NCBI RefSeq assembly: GCF_002005225.1
Contig: NZ_CP019724.1
Span: 248,001 to 312,000, forward strand
Direction: 5' to 3'
DNA length: 64,000 bases
Source of the DNA: Streptomyces pactum
GTDB lineage: Bacteria > Actinomycetota > Actinomycetes > Streptomycetales > Streptomycetaceae
Shown here: positions 1 through 8,575 of the stretch, piece by piece
Layout of the letters: each line of letters begins with the position of its first letter
Position numbering within the stretch: position 1 is the first letter of the stretch
The notes under the pieces: model-generated
Told to the model about the DNA's origin: nothing
Seen by the model: the letters and a program-made list of their open reading frames with translations, nothing else
Database searches by the model: none
Position numbers and translations under genes: made by a program

Positions 1-234
1 GACCTTGGACAGCTGTTCCACGCCCTCGGCGGGACGGCCACCGCATACCTCGATGGTGCCGGCCGTCGGAGTCAGCATGCCGGAGGCCAGCTTCAACAAG
101 GTCGACTTGCCGGCGCCGTTGGGGCCGACCAGGCCGACCACCCGGCCCTCGGGGACGTCCAGGTGGCAGTCCCGCAGCGCCCAGCGCTGCTTGTACCTCT
201 TGCCCAGGCCCTGGGCTCGCAAGACAGCGCTCAC
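1..234 (-). CDS. ABC transporter ATP-binding protein, N-terminal part (cut by window edge)
   Basis: The 78 visible residues are the start of an ABC ATPase: a core strand (LRAQGLGKRYKQRWALRD) and a Walker A motif GPNGAGKST near residue 38, followed by the usual LLKLASGMLTP helix. The GTG start at 234 overlaps the stop of the upstream GntR gene as GTGA, so the two are translationally coupled. This matches the common YtrA-type pairing of a short GntR repressor with a drug or antibiotic-type ABC exporter. The Walker B, signature and permease would lie left of position 1, so substrate cannot be judged. Confidence 0.9.
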   Translation of the reverse strand, partial: MSAVLRAQGLGKRYKQRWALRDCHLDVPEGRVVGLVGPNGAGKSTLLKLASGMLTPTAGTIEVCGGRPAEGVEQLSKV

Positions 235-623
235 GCTACGTCCTCTCCGGCGGCGTTGTGAAACGTGTTCAAGAACAGCGCCTCGATGCTCTCGTCGTCG
301 AGCCCGGCCAGGCGGGCCTTGGTCAGCCAGCGCTGCAGGTCCTTGCGCAGTGGCCCGTGCGCGGCGAGCGTGCCGTCGGCCAGCGTCCGGGTCACGAACG
401 TCCCGACGCCGGGACGGGCGGCCACCAGGCCGTCGTGCTCCAGCTCGCGGTACGCCTTGAGCACCGTGTTCGGGTTGACCGCCATCTGCCTCGCCACGTC
501 CTTGACCGTCGGCAGCCGGTCCCCCTCCTTCAGCAGGCCCAGGCGCAGTGCATGCCGAACCTGCTGGACCAGTTGCTGGTACGGGGACAGGCCGGACCGG
601 CTGTTCAGGTGGAACTCAATCAC
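231..623 (-). CDS. GntR family transcriptional regulator, YtrA-like
   Basis: This is a 130-residue protein with an N-terminal winged helix (SPYQQLVQQVRHALRLG, then NPNTVLKAYRELEHDGLV and RPGVGTFV) and only a short helical tail, the architecture of the YtrA subfamily that represses adjacent ABC transporter operons. An ATG exists at 635, but the sequence GGAGG sits just inside it and is spaced 5 nt from the GTG at 623. I therefore place the start at 623, giving VIEFHLNSRSG, the usual beginning of this family. It is the first gene of an operon with the ABC ATPase and probably autoregulates from the site at 640-651. Confidence 0.88.
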   Translation of the reverse strand: MIEFHLNSRSGLSPYQQLVQQVRHALRLGLLKEGDRLPTVKDVARQMAVNPNTVLKAYRELEHDGLVAARPGVGTFVTRTLADGTLAAHGPLRKDLQRWLTKARLAGLDDESIEALFLNTFHNAAGEDVA

Positions 624-639
624 CGGTTCCTCCATTTAT

Positions 640-658
640 CTAGTTGCCTAGCACTATA
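640..658 (-). promoter_or_regulatory. Putative promoter and operator of the GntR-ABC operon
   Basis: The imperfect palindrome CTAGTTGCCTAG (640-651) lies directly upstream of the GntR gene and next to a minus-strand TATAGT that could be a -10 element (653-658). A repressor bound here would block transcription initiation. This fits autoregulation by YtrA-type proteins but is inferred from position and symmetry only. Confidence 0.45.
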
Positions 659-859
659 GCCCTCTCAGTCGACCAGCCGGCAAGGCGTGCACTGCGGGCG
701 CCAGCCACCGACGGGAACCAGCCACGCATGGCCGACGCTCGCCAGACCTAAGCTCGGGTATCGAGAAACGACGGCACCCTCAAGTGATCAAGGCACCACC
801 CACGGATGCTCATGTGATCGTGGAGGCACAGGTGCGTGACCACGGGTTTCGCCGGCTCA

Positions 860-1229
860 ACGAACTGAAATCTGAAGACGCTGGCGCGAGGGGCAGTCGT
901 TCAGCTCCATCGGGCGAGCGCTTCGCGATCTTCTTGATTCCACGGCGCGCGGGCAGCGTGGAGGTCTTCGATCAGCCGCCCTTGTACTTCAGGTGAAGAG
1001 AGTCGAAGCCGTCGGCGTTGAAGTCATGGATCACATCCCGCACCCGGTCGTCACTGGTGAACGTCACCTCGGCGATCCTCGTCGCGGGCATGCCCTGAGC
1101 TGAGAGTAGGACCATCCGGGCCCGTCGCCAGGCCACCACCGATCCGGTGCCCCTGCGGATGATTCACAGCAGGCGCCGCCCCTCATCATCATCGATCTCT
1201 CGGACGCGTACTGGTTCTGCCACCCGCAC
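860..1229 (-). pseudogene. Degenerate IS630-family transposase fragment
   Basis: Reading from a GTG at 1229 the frame gives the N-terminal helix-turn-helix region of an IS630 transposase (VRVAEPVRVREIDDDEG, then GSVVAWRRARMVLLSAQGM and RIAEVTFTSDDRVRDV). It is interrupted by TGA after RRLL and again after KYKGG, where the family has arginines. Similarity fades around KKIAKRSP near 880 and the DDE catalytic domain is absent. This is a dead IS remnant filling most of the gap between the GntR and PadR genes. The rest of 660-1278 shows nothing recognisable. Confidence 0.75.
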
Positions 1230-1278
1230 AGTCTCGCGGGCAGAGGGAGCATCCGGGTGAGGGTCCGCCGTGTCGGCG

Positions 1279-1791
1279 TCAGGCCAGCAGTTCCCGTAGC
1301 CACGATCGTTCCGCGCGGCTGGTGGTGCGGGCGATGGTGAGCATGCCGCGTCGATAGGGATCGTCGGTGTCCTCGGCGCCCAGGAGGCGGTCGCCATCGC
1401 GGAAGAAGCTTGCGGGCTGTTCCAGGAAGGCCAGTCGCCGGCGAAGGACCGCGTGCTGGTCGGCGAGGTCGGGAAGCTGGGAGAGAAAGGCCAGGACCGT
1501 GAAGTACCGGGTGCTGTCGCTGATGTTCAGGCCGTCGGCGTCCCGCAGCCGGCGCAGCAGCTCGGTGCGGCCGGCGGAGGTCAGGCTCAGGGTGTGTCGC
1601 TGGACGGCCGAGGCGCCTGGCTCGGCTCTGCGGTCGAGCAGCCCGGCCTTGACCAGGCGGTTGATAGCCGGATAGAGGCTGCCGTCGCTGACCGGACGGG
1701 CATGGCCGGACAAGTGCGCTATCCGGGGCCGTAGTTGGTAGCCGTGCAGTGGCCCCTCGGCCAGGAATCCCAGGATCGCGAGTTCCAGCAT
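1279..1791 (-). CDS. PadR family transcriptional regulator
   Basis: This 170-residue protein has the PadR winged-helix signature LELAILGFLAEGPLHGYQL, followed by SDGSLYPAINRLVKAGLL and a helical C-terminal dimerisation segment, the length of the PadR-s2 group. An earlier ATG at 1809 is possible, but MLELAILG at 1791 is the usual family start. It is divergent from the cysteine hydrolase at 1847 with a palindrome between them, so it probably controls itself and that gene. The ligand is unknown. Confidence 0.85.
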   Translation of the reverse strand: MLELAILGFLAEGPLHGYQLRPRIAHLSGHARPVSDGSLYPAINRLVKAGLLDRRAEPGASAVQRHTLSLTSAGRTELLRRLRDADGLNISDSTRYFTVLAFLSQLPDLADQHAVLRRRLAFLEQPASFFRDGDRLLGAEDTDDPYRRGMLTIARTTSRAERSWLRELLA

Positions 1792-1814
1792 GCTGCTAGT
1801 CTCACACATCGAAA

Positions 1815-1826
1815 CGAGGTACCTCG
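1815..1826. promoter_or_regulatory. Perfect palindrome between divergent PadR and hydrolase genes
   Basis: CGAGGTACCTCG is a perfect 12-bp inverted repeat in the 55-bp gap between the divergent genes. It is flanked by ATCGA on the left and ATCGAT on the right, which partly extends the symmetry. A GATATAAGG stretch just right of it could be the -10 of the plus-strand gene. It is the obvious candidate PadR operator. Confidence 0.55.
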
Positions 1827-1846
1827 AATCGATATAAGGGGCGGGG

Positions 1847-2509
1847 ATGACGTATACCGAGGAATGGGTGACCGCGCGAGCGCGTGACGCCTACGAGCAC
1901 GGCCGGGCATCGTTCGACGTACGGCCCGAGCGCACGGCGCTGCTGGTCATCGACATGCAGGACGAATTCGTCCGCCCCGGGTGGAGCCCCTACTGGGTGC
2001 CCGCGGCCACTCGGATGGCACCCCGGCTGCGGCAACTGGTCGAGGACTGCCGAGCCGCCTCGATCCCGGTGATCTGGACCATCTTCGACGACACACATCT
2101 CGGACTGGATCGGCCGCGCGCCCTGTCCTTCCTCCCGCATGCCGACACCGACTGGCGCCGCCCGGGCCCCACCGAGGTATGGGCACCGATGGACCGCCGC
2201 CCCGACGAGGCTCTGATCCGCAAGCCCTCCTACGGCGCGTTCTACGACACCCCGCTCGACACGATGCTGCGCAACCTCGGCCGCGACACGGTCATCGTCA
2301 CAGGCACCCTCACCAACTACTGCTGCGGCACCACGGCCCGGCAGGCATACGAACGCGGCTACAAGGTCATCTTCGGATCCGACACCACGGCCACCGACGA
2401 CGAGTCCCGCCAGGAACCAGAACTCGCCGTCCTGCGCAAAGGCTTCGCACTCGTGCTGACCGCCGAGGAGATCACGAACCGACTGATCGCAACCGCGGCA
2501 GCACCGTAG
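1847..2509 (+). CDS. Isochorismatase-like cysteine hydrolase
   Basis: The 220-residue cytosolic protein carries the catalytic triad of the isochorismatase/nicotinamidase fold: D36 in LLVIDMQDEF, K126 in IRKPSYGAFYDT and C159 in GTLTNYCCGTTARQA. The family hydrolyses amide or vinyl-ether bonds (isochorismate, nicotinamide, N-carbamoyl amines), and the substrate is not readable here. The ATG follows a purine-rich GGGGCGGGG. It is divergent from the PadR gene and likely repressed by it. There is no siderophore or NAD gene nearby, so I do not name it further. Confidence 0.87.
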   Translation: MTYTEEWVTARARDAYEHGRASFDVRPERTALLVIDMQDEFVRPGWSPYWVPAATRMAPRLRQLVEDCRAASIPVIWTIFDDTHLGLDRPRALSFLPHADTDWRRPGPTEVWAPMDRRPDEALIRKPSYGAFYDTPLDTMLRNLGRDTVIVTGTLTNYCCGTTARQAYERGYKVIFGSDTTATDDESRQEPELAVLRKGFALVLTAEEITNRLIATAAAP

Positions 2510-2543
2510 GACGGGGCCAAGGCGAACGTTGCCTGATGCAGCA

Positions 2544-2940
2544 CTAGCTGATGAGTTCGCCGTCGTACGTGCCGCCCTCGCAATGCATGACGGCGATGGT
2601 CCCGGGCATCGGCAAGGTGCTGAACGTGGGGGTGCCTCCACCGTTGATGCATTTCGCTTGGAGGCGTCCCGACCTCGGCCCGGGCGGGCCCTGGCCAGGA
2701 GAGGGAACGACGCGGAAGCCGCGGTCACGCCGCTCGGCGAGACCGTGATGGTGACGGCTCCGGTGGCCCGGAAGGCGGCGGGGACGATCAACAGCCAGAG
2801 TGCCCAGGGGCCGGTGCGCGCCGACGAGGACGGCGATGACTAGTAGGCCGATCGTGGCAACCGCGCCGGTCGCGAGAGCATCCAGCCGGATGTCACGGAG
2901 CGGTGCCAGACGGCGACGGTGCCGCGTCTCGGAGGCCGGT
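2544..2940 (-). pseudogene. Frameshifted downstream part of a DUF1648-like membrane protein
   Basis: Directly after the stop of the DUF1648-like gene at 2941, the minus strand continues in shifting frames with plausible membrane-protein sequence. One frame reads RLDALATGAVATIGLLVIAVLVGA, and another then gives WALWLLIVPAAFRATGAVTITVSPSGVTAA, resembling the last helix and the start of the soluble tail of longer relatives. A third frame runs to a TAG at 2544 (PGTIAVMHCEGGTYDGELIS). I read this as the rest of a longer gene broken by frameshifts, but the exact indels cannot be fixed by eye. Confidence 0.4.
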
Positions 2941-3402
2941 TCACGCGCGTCTCCGCCCGATCAGCCACGCCGCGCCTCCTGCGGCGAGGCCGACGACGAC
3001 GCCGATGGCGAGCTGGTACGACGGGAGCTGAGCCGCCCCGCCTTGGAGGTCAGTACTGGCCTGCATCACCACCACGAAGAGGTAGGCCGTTGCGGCAGAC
3101 AGACCCCAGGAGAAAGCTGCCACTGAACCTCCTGTCCGAGGGTCCTTGATCGAAAGGAGCGCGGCGACGGAACCCGCGGCTTCAATACCAAATATCATCA
3201 GATACAGGCCAAATGCGGCTTCCGGAGAGTGGAATCCGTCGCTTGCCCCGTCCAGCGTGAAATGGGTGGCGATCACGTCCGCGAAGGAGTCCTTGAAGAG
3301 TAGAAAGGCCCCGCCGGTGACGGCGGCTCCTACAACGTAAGGGGTGATCGTCGACACGGTAAGGCGTCCGAGTCCGGTGCGGGGCACTCCCTTGGTCGTC
3401 AT
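2941..3402 (-). CDS. DUF1648-domain membrane protein (probably truncated)
   Basis: This 153-residue protein has about four hydrophobic segments. After the first helix comes the DUF1648 hallmark ATHFTLDGASDGF, a motif seen in SdpI-like immunity and regulatory membrane proteins. Relatives normally continue with another helix and a soluble domain, which here lies frameshifted downstream (2544-2940), so the product is probably a truncated form. I prefer the ATG at 3402 (MTTKGVPRT) with an AAGGG upstream over the earlier ATG at 3456. Function is unknown. Confidence 0.6.
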   Translation of the reverse strand: MTTKGVPRTGLGRLTVSTITPYVVGAAVTGGAFLLFKDSFADVIATHFTLDGASDGFHSPEAAFGLYLMIFGIEAAGSVAALLSIKDPRTGGSVAAFSWGLSAATAYLFVVVMQASTDLQGGAAQLPSYQLAIGVVVGLAAGGAAWLIGRRRA

Positions 3403-3679
3403 GTGCCGCCCATCCCTTCTGTGTACCTTGCAGGCGATCTGATCGTTCGCCTGCAACTAGAACATCTCCGAGGGCGTTCCAGGATTTCCGTGTGTGATGT
3501 GTGACGGTCGGAGAACGGCTCAATCCTGCGCATCGATGACTCGTCGCCCCAGAAATCGATACCGCTTTCGGGCGTCGCTGTTAGCGCGTTGGCGTCCGTG
3601 ATCGCAGTATCGCGGGCAGTGACCATCCATCTAGGACGGAAGGTTACACATGCACAGACGCGCAGCTCTAGCCGTGGCG

Positions 3680-4175
3680 GGCGTCGCCGTGCTCGCCGCT
3701 GAGCGGCTCGGCAAGCGGTGACCTGTCGACCATGGCGACGCCGACGCATCCGGGGCCGGAGCAGTCTCGGGTTCGGACTGAGACGCTGCGGTCGTCGGAA
3801 CACACAGGCAGCGGCGGTGCTGGGCAACACTCCGTTCGGCGGCTCCGCTCATGTTGTGCCAGAGGCGCCACCGGTCGGCGACCTGGACCGTCTGCGGCGC
3901 TCCGGCGGCGGCGCCTTCGGCGACGATCGGCGCGCTGGGTCCCGGCAGACGACCTCAACGCCAGGTCGTTGGACGAGCCAGGCGGCCAAACTGGAGGCCT
4001 CCCGGCCCGGGAGAGGTCGATCGGCCGACGGGTTTCGATGTCCACCAGCACGGTGCCGTAGTGGCGGCCCTTGCGGGTGGCGTACTCATCCACGCCGACC
4101 ACCCGCCGCGCGGGCGCCTCCGGCTCAGGCAGGGCATCGCCCACGCGCAGGACCCGTGCTCCGGCGGCATGGGGC
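3680..4175 (-). pseudogene. ISL3-family transposase fragment, frameshifted
   Basis: The minus strand encodes the centre of an ISL3 transposase: LRVGDALPEPEAP, then [20 protein letters not shown] with the first catalytic aspartate. It continues in a second frame with [21 protein letters not shown] and in a third with [20 protein letters not shown]. The zinc-finger N-terminus and the C-terminal catalytic part are missing. It is an old inactive IS relic occupying the gap before the secreted protein at 4382. The flank 3403-3680 shows nothing recognisable. Confidence 0.75.
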
Positions 4176-4381
4176 ACGGCCTGCCCGCGCGACTGAGCGG
4201 GCGGCCTGACACATACCGCGGTGGTTGTACGACGCCCCCTCCTGCCGCCGTAGTTGACGCGCGGTTCAACCTGACGTGTGACGCGCTCTGTGCCCCGAGC
4301 CCATATAGTCCCCGGACGACGCGCGGGGTTGGTGAGGGGCCCCACCGAGGTCCCGGTGCCGCGCGGAAATGGAGGCAACGA

Positions 4382-4942
4382 ATGTCGTTACGCAGCGGCC
4401 GAGCAATCGCTGTGACCCTGGCCTTCCTGTCCCTCGGCGGCCTCGCCGTGTCCGCCACCCCGGCTGCGGCCTCCCCGTCCGCCGGCGTCGTCACGGGCGC
4501 AGGACTCCCCTTCGACGACTTCGGGGACGAGGGCCCGGTGTCGGCCTCGTCGCACGCGCACAGCAATCTGGCTGCCATGTGGCAGGCGATCCTGTGGGCT
4601 GACGCGTCCTACGAGCAGAACGGCACTCCCTTCGACCTGAGCGACATCGACTGCCGGTTCGGGCCGAACACCACGTACGCGACCAAGCGGTGGCAGGCAC
4701 GCTTTGGCCTCGCCCGCGACGGCATCGTCGGCCCGAACACCTTCGGGGCACTGGGGCCCTGGAGCGGGTCCAGCAGTGGAGGCGTGGAGTACTTCACGTA
4801 CCACGGAGAGAACGCGGCCGGGAACGCCACGGGCCGCGAGGTCGCCTTCCGCCGGAACGCCGCCGGTGAAGTCGCGATGTGGAACCAGGGCGACCTCAAG
4901 AAGCTCTGGTACAACTCCGCCACGTTCGACTCGTGCAGCTGA
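4382..4942 (+). CDS. Secreted peptidoglycan-binding-domain protein
   Basis: This 186-residue protein starts at an ATG 7 nt after a clear GGAGG. It has a Sec signal peptide (residues 1-31, hydrophobic core AVTLAFLSLGGLAVS, AAA cleavage region) and a PG_binding_1-like domain around residues 60-120 (AILWADASYEQNG, then YATKRWQARFGLARDGIVGPNTFGAL). The C-terminal 60 residues (EYFTYHGENAAG to WYNSATFDSC) are of unknown function. Two late cysteines could form a disulphide. It is probably a cell-wall-associated exported protein, with no catalytic domain visible. Confidence 0.82.
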   Translation: MSLRSGRAIAVTLAFLSLGGLAVSATPAAASPSAGVVTGAGLPFDDFGDEGPVSASSHAHSNLAAMWQAILWADASYEQNGTPFDLSDIDCRFGPNTTYATKRWQARFGLARDGIVGPNTFGALGPWSGSSSGGVEYFTYHGENAAGNATGREVAFRRNAAGEVAMWNQGDLKKLWYNSATFDSCS

Positions 4943-5001
4943 CCCCGTACTGACCTCGCCTCTCAGTCAGCGCAGGTGGGCCCCGAAGGGCGGCGAAGGC
5001 T

Positions 5002-5027
5002 GCTCCCACCGCCGTCACGGTGGGAGC
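5002..5027. terminator. Strong hairpin between convergent genes
   Basis: A perfect 10-bp stem GCTCCCACCG / CGGTGGGAGC with a 6-nt loop lies between the converging genes ending at 4942 and 5122. Its position suggests a bidirectional terminator. There is no U-tract, as is usual in high-GC actinomycetes. Confidence 0.7.
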
Positions 5028-5121
5028 GGCCCCCGTCCGCTCACCAGGTGGAACAGCAGCCAGGCAGTCACGGAGTACACGGTGCACGCCAGAACCGCCC
5101 GCTCGGTCCGGGCCAGGCAGA

Positions 5122-5628
5122 TCAGGACGAGACGCTGGGAGACGGCACTCCCGCCGTCGTACACGCGGACGGTCCGTTCTCCACGGCCAGTTCCCTGATG
5201 ATGACCTCAGACCCCCGATGGCCGTGCCCCTCCGGTGTGACGGTGAAGGTGAAGCACCCTGTCACAAGTGTCTCGCTGGTGAGGAAGACTCCCGGTCCGA
5301 CGCCCAGCAGCTCTGCCGTCACTATGACGTCAGGACCATGCCGCTCGATCCTGACCAGGCCCTGAGCCGGCTTTCCACGAGGGAAAGCCCGAGCTATCTC
5401 GCCGTCGTCCAGCACACCGTCAGCCGCCGCCCCGACGAGCTTCTCCTGCCGAGTCTCAGCACCGCTCCGCAGATTGGCGCGGGCTTCTCCCTCGGCACGG
5501 TCATCCGCCGTGGCCGCCCAGACCCAAAGTCCGATGCTGCACACAAGAAGCAGCGTGAGTACAGCCAGGCAACCGTTGAGGACACACCCTCCAGCCGTTC
5601 CACTCTGCACCCCGTCGCGTCTTCCCAT
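5122..5628 (-). CDS. Membrane-anchored hypothetical protein
   Basis: This 168-residue protein has a single N-terminal hydrophobic helix (residues 17-40, LNGCLAVLTLLLVCSIGLWVWA) followed by an extracytoplasmic domain. The domain contains a cysteine in LVTGCFTFTV and another near the C-terminus (PSACTTAG), which could pair. I do not recognise a named family. It converges with the peptidoglycan-binding protein and shares its terminator hairpin. Codon bias supports real coding. Confidence 0.65.
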   Translation of the reverse strand: MGRRDGVQSGTAGGCVLNGCLAVLTLLLVCSIGLWVWAATADDRAEGEARANLRSGAETRQEKLVGAAADGVLDDGEIARAFPRGKPAQGLVRIERHGPDVIVTAELLGVGPGVFLTSETLVTGCFTFTVTPEGHGHRGSEVIIRELAVENGPSACTTAGVPSPSVSS

Positions 5629-5795
5629 GATCCGAGCATGCCGGTGCCTGGACCGCTTAGGAGGTGCGAGTCCAAGCTGTTACTCATTCCGCCCCTGCCC
5701 GAAACCAGGCACCCCGAGCTCACTTGTTCGAGGCTTCTTCCGGAGGGAACTGCCCATGCCAGCATCCACGGCCCACCCGGCGTGCGTACCGTGAG

Positions 5796-6079
5796 GTGAC
5801 GACCCGCCGCCGGGAGGACCGGCCGATCAGCGCGCAGCCCGACCACGTCCCCGCCCCGCCGCACGCCCCCGCGCCCGGGGCGCCAGCCGAACTCCTCGCC
5901 CGGCGCGCGGACCGGGGGGGGCGCCGGCCTTCGAACGGGACGGCTCGGTGTTCCTCCTCCGACAGGACACGACTTCGGTGATCCTTCGCGTCCGAGTCAC
6001 TCCGGTCCGCACGCCGCTCCACCCGTCCGGGCAGGCCGTGAAGACCTTCGGGGGACTCTCCGATAGCGTCAGGATATGA
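5796..6079 (+). pseudogene. Small ORF coupled to RNase J, broken at a G8 tract
   Basis: From a GTG at 5796 a G/C-ending-codon frame (VTTRRREDRPISAQPDHVP to LLARRADRG) runs into eight consecutive G at about 5914-5921. After one extra base, the frame AFERDGSVFLLRQDTTSVIL continues with strong codon bias. It stops at TGA 6077-6079, overlapping the RNase J ATG as ATGA. The four-base overlap and codon use on both sides argue for one coding gene of about 94 residues with a 1-nt deletion in the G tract. I do not recognise the family. It could be a real pseudogene, a phase-variable tract or a sequencing error. Confidence 0.5.
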
Positions 6080-7761
6080 GTCATCCGCATCCAGAACTCA
6101 AAGCCGCCCCGCCGCTGCCCGACGGAGGACTGAGGGTCACCGCTCTAGGCGGTCTGGGCGAGATCGGTCGCAACATGACCGTTTTCGAACATGCCGGCAA
6201 GCTGCTGATCGTGGACTGCGGCGTGCTGTTCCCGGAGGAGAACCAGCCCGGCGTAGACGTGATCCTTCCCGACTTCACATCGATCCGGGGCCGCCTGGAC
6301 GATGTCGTGGCCATCGTGCTCACTCACGGCCACGAGGACCACATCGGCGGCGTTCCCTACCTGCTCAGGGAGCGTTCCGACATTCCCGTCGTGGGGTCGA
6401 AGCTCACTCTCGCCTTCATCGAGGCGAAACTGAAGGAGCACGGCATCAGGCCCCGCACGGTTCTGGTACGGGAGGGCGACCGGCGCGGCTTCGGCCCCTT
6501 CGACTGCGAGTTCGTGGCCGTCAATCATTCCATTCCGGACGGGCTCGCGGTCGCCCTGCGGACGGGCGCCGGCCTGGTGCTGCACACCGGCGACTTCAAG
6601 ATGGACCAGTTCCCCCTGGACGACCGCATCACCGACCTGCGGGCGTTCGCGCGCCTCGGTGAGGAGGGTGTCGATCTCTTTCTCACCGACTCCACCAATG
6701 CCGAGGTGCCCGGGTTCACCACGTCCGAGCGGGAGCTGAACCCGGCGATCGAGCAGGTGATGCGCACCGCGCCCAGGCGGGTCATCGTCTCCAGCTTCGC
6801 CAGCCACGTACACCGCATCCAGCAGGTCCTGGACGCCGCCCACCAGTACGGCCGCAAGGTGGCATTCGTCGGCCGGTCGATGGTCCGCAACATGGGCATC
6901 GCCCGCGAGCTGGGCTACCTCCGCGTCCCGCCCGGCCTCGTGGTCAGTACCAAGGAGCTGGAGAAGCTGCCGGACCACAAGGTCACCTTGGTCTGTACAG
7001 GCTCCCAGGGCGAGCCGATGGCCGCGCTCTCCCGGATGGCCAACCGCGACCACATGATCCGCGTCGGTAAGGGCGACACCGTCCTGCTCGCCAGCTCCCT
7101 CATCCCCGGCAATGAGAACGCCATCTACCGGGTGATCAACGGCCTCACCCGGTGGGGCGCCAACGTCGTCCACAAGGGCAACGCCAAGGTGCACGTCTCC
7201 GGTCACGCCAGCGCCGGCGAGCTCGTGTACTGCTACAACATCGTCAAGCCTCGCAACGTCATGCCCGTGCACGGCGAGTTCCGGCATCTGCGGGCCAACG
7301 CGGACCTGGCGATCCGTACCGGCGTGGACCCAAAGAGGGTCGTCGTCGCCGAGGACGGTGTCGTCGTCGACCTCGTCGACGGCCGCGCCTCCATCAGCGG
7401 CAAAGTCCCTGCGGGCAACGTGTACGTCGATGGCATGGAGGTCGGCGGCGCGACCGAGGCATCCCTCAAGGACCGCCTCACCCTCGCCGAGGAGGGCGTC
7501 GTCACCGTCGTCGCCCTCGTGGACGCCGACACCGGCGCGCTGACCGAGCCGCCCGACTTCCTGGCCCGTGGCTTCGTACACGACGAGACCACCTTCGAGC
7601 CCGTCATCCCCCTCATCGAGAAGACTCTGGCCACCGCCGCGCAGGAAGCCGTCGGTGACGCACGCCAGCTCGAACAGCTCATCGCCCGCGCCGTCGCGAA
7701 CTGGGCGTTCCGCACCCACCGCCGCAGGCCCCTCGTCATCCCCGTCATCATCGACGCCTGA
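6076..7761 (+). CDS. rnj: Ribonuclease J
   Basis: This 561-residue protein has the full RNase J layout. The metallo-beta-lactamase zinc motif THGHEDH is at residues 83-89, with further ligands in NHSIPDG and LHTGDFKMDQ. The beta-CASP domain follows (VIVSSFASHVHRIQQ, FVGRSMVRNMGIA, VSGHASAGEL, MPVHGEFRHL), then the C-terminal dimerisation domain. It is a 5'-3' exo- and endoribonuclease for mRNA and rRNA processing in the cytoplasm. The ATG overlaps the preceding small ORF. The main actinobacterial rnj usually follows dapA, and there is no dapA here, so this may be a second copy. Confidence 0.93.
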   Translation: MSHPHPELKAAPPLPDGGLRVTALGGLGEIGRNMTVFEHAGKLLIVDCGVLFPEENQPGVDVILPDFTSIRGRLDDVVAIVLTHGHEDHIGGVPYLLRERSDIPVVGSKLTLAFIEAKLKEHGIRPRTVLVREGDRRGFGPFDCEFVAVNHSIPDGLAVALRTGAGLVLHTGDFKMDQFPLDDRITDLRAFARLGEEGVDLFLTDSTNAEVPGFTTSERELNPAIEQVMRTAPRRVIVSSFASHVHRIQQVLDAAHQYGRKVAFVGRSMVRNMGIARELGYLRVPPGLVVSTKELEKLPDHKVTLVCTGSQGEPMAALSRMANRDHMIRVGKGDTVLLASSLIPGNENAIYRVINGLTRWGANVVHKGNAKVHVSGHASAGELVYCYNIVKPRNVMPVHGEFRHLRANADLAIRTGVDPKRVVVAEDGVVVDLVDGRASISGKVPAGNVYVDGMEVGGATEASLKDRLTLAEEGVVTVVALVDADTGALTEPPDFLARGFVHDETTFEPVIPLIEKTLATAAQEAVGDARQLEQLIARAVANWAFRTHRRRPLVIPVIIDA

Positions 7762-7858
7762 CAAGGCCGCGTTTCCGCTCCGCCCGCGGGCCGGCCGTGC
7801 CCGGCACCGTCCCGGCGGCGCCATTCTTCAGAGCACCGAACGTCAGGAAGGTGAACGG

Positions 7859-8575
7859 ATGAGCTTGCGTTTCGAGGAGATCGACTGGCGGGAGACGCCG
7901 ATCGGTGACATCAGTCTGCGAAGGCGCCGCCATCCTGCGACGGGCGAGGACGTCTACGAGGTGAAACTGGGCGACGAGTTCCTGATGTCCAGCCTCTTCA
8001 CCGCCGGCGAGATCGCGCTGGCCGAGCTGGGACTGGCGAACCTGCCGGACACCCGGCTGGACGTGGCCGTCGGCGGACTCGGACTGGGATACACCGCCCG
8101 GGCGGCGCTGGACGATCCCCGGACAAACACACTCACGGTGATCGACGCACTCGCCGAAGTCATCGACTGGCACCAGCGCGGCCTGGTCCCCCTCGGCGCC
8201 GCGCTGGCCTCGGACGTACGCTGCCGAATGGTGCACGGCGACTTCTTCACGATGGCCACCGAACCCGGCGGCCTGGACCCGACGATGCCCGGCCGTCGTT
8301 TCCACGCCGTCCTGCTGGACATCGACCACTCACCGAGCCATGTGCTCAACCCCCGCCATGCCGCCTTCTACCGGCCCGCCGGGCTCCGTGCTCTGGCAAC
8401 GCACCTCCACCCCGACGGAGTGTTCGCCCTGTGGTCGAACGACCCGCCGGACGAGCAGTTCGTCTCCGCCCTCGCGGATGCCTTCGCCGCTCCGGAGGCT
8501 CACGTCGTCAGTTTCGACAACGCCCTCCAAGACGGCAACGCGACCAACACCGTGTACGTGGCGCACAAGAAGTAG
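7859..8575 (+). CDS. Spermidine synthase-like SAM-fold protein
   Basis: This 238-residue protein starts at an ATG after AGGAAGG. It has a Rossmann methyltransferase-like fold: GGLGLGYTARAAL (residues about 75-87, the GxGxG SAM site), the acidic residue ending strand 2 in LTVIDALAEV, and VHGDFF, with DID in FHAVLLDIDHSPSH. It resembles spermine/spermidine synthase-family proteins of actinobacteria. No polyamine genes are adjacent, so the substrate is uncertain. It follows RNase J by 97 bp and may be co-transcribed. Confidence 0.75.
   Translation: MSLRFEEIDWRETPIGDISLRRRRHPATGEDVYEVKLGDEFLMSSLFTAGEIALAELGLANLPDTRLDVAVGGLGLGYTARAALDDPRTNTLTVIDALAEVIDWHQRGLVPLGAALASDVRCRMVHGDFFTMATEPGGLDPTMPGRRFHAVLLDIDHSPSHVLNPRHAAFYRPAGLRALATHLHPDGVFALWSNDPPDEQFVSALADAFAAPEAHVVSFDNALQDGNATNTVYVAHKK

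Noticed and set aside
784..996. A 70-codon plus-strand ORF next to the GntR gene.
   Set aside because: The opposite strand carries recognisable IS630 sequence over the same bases, so the ORF is a shadow.
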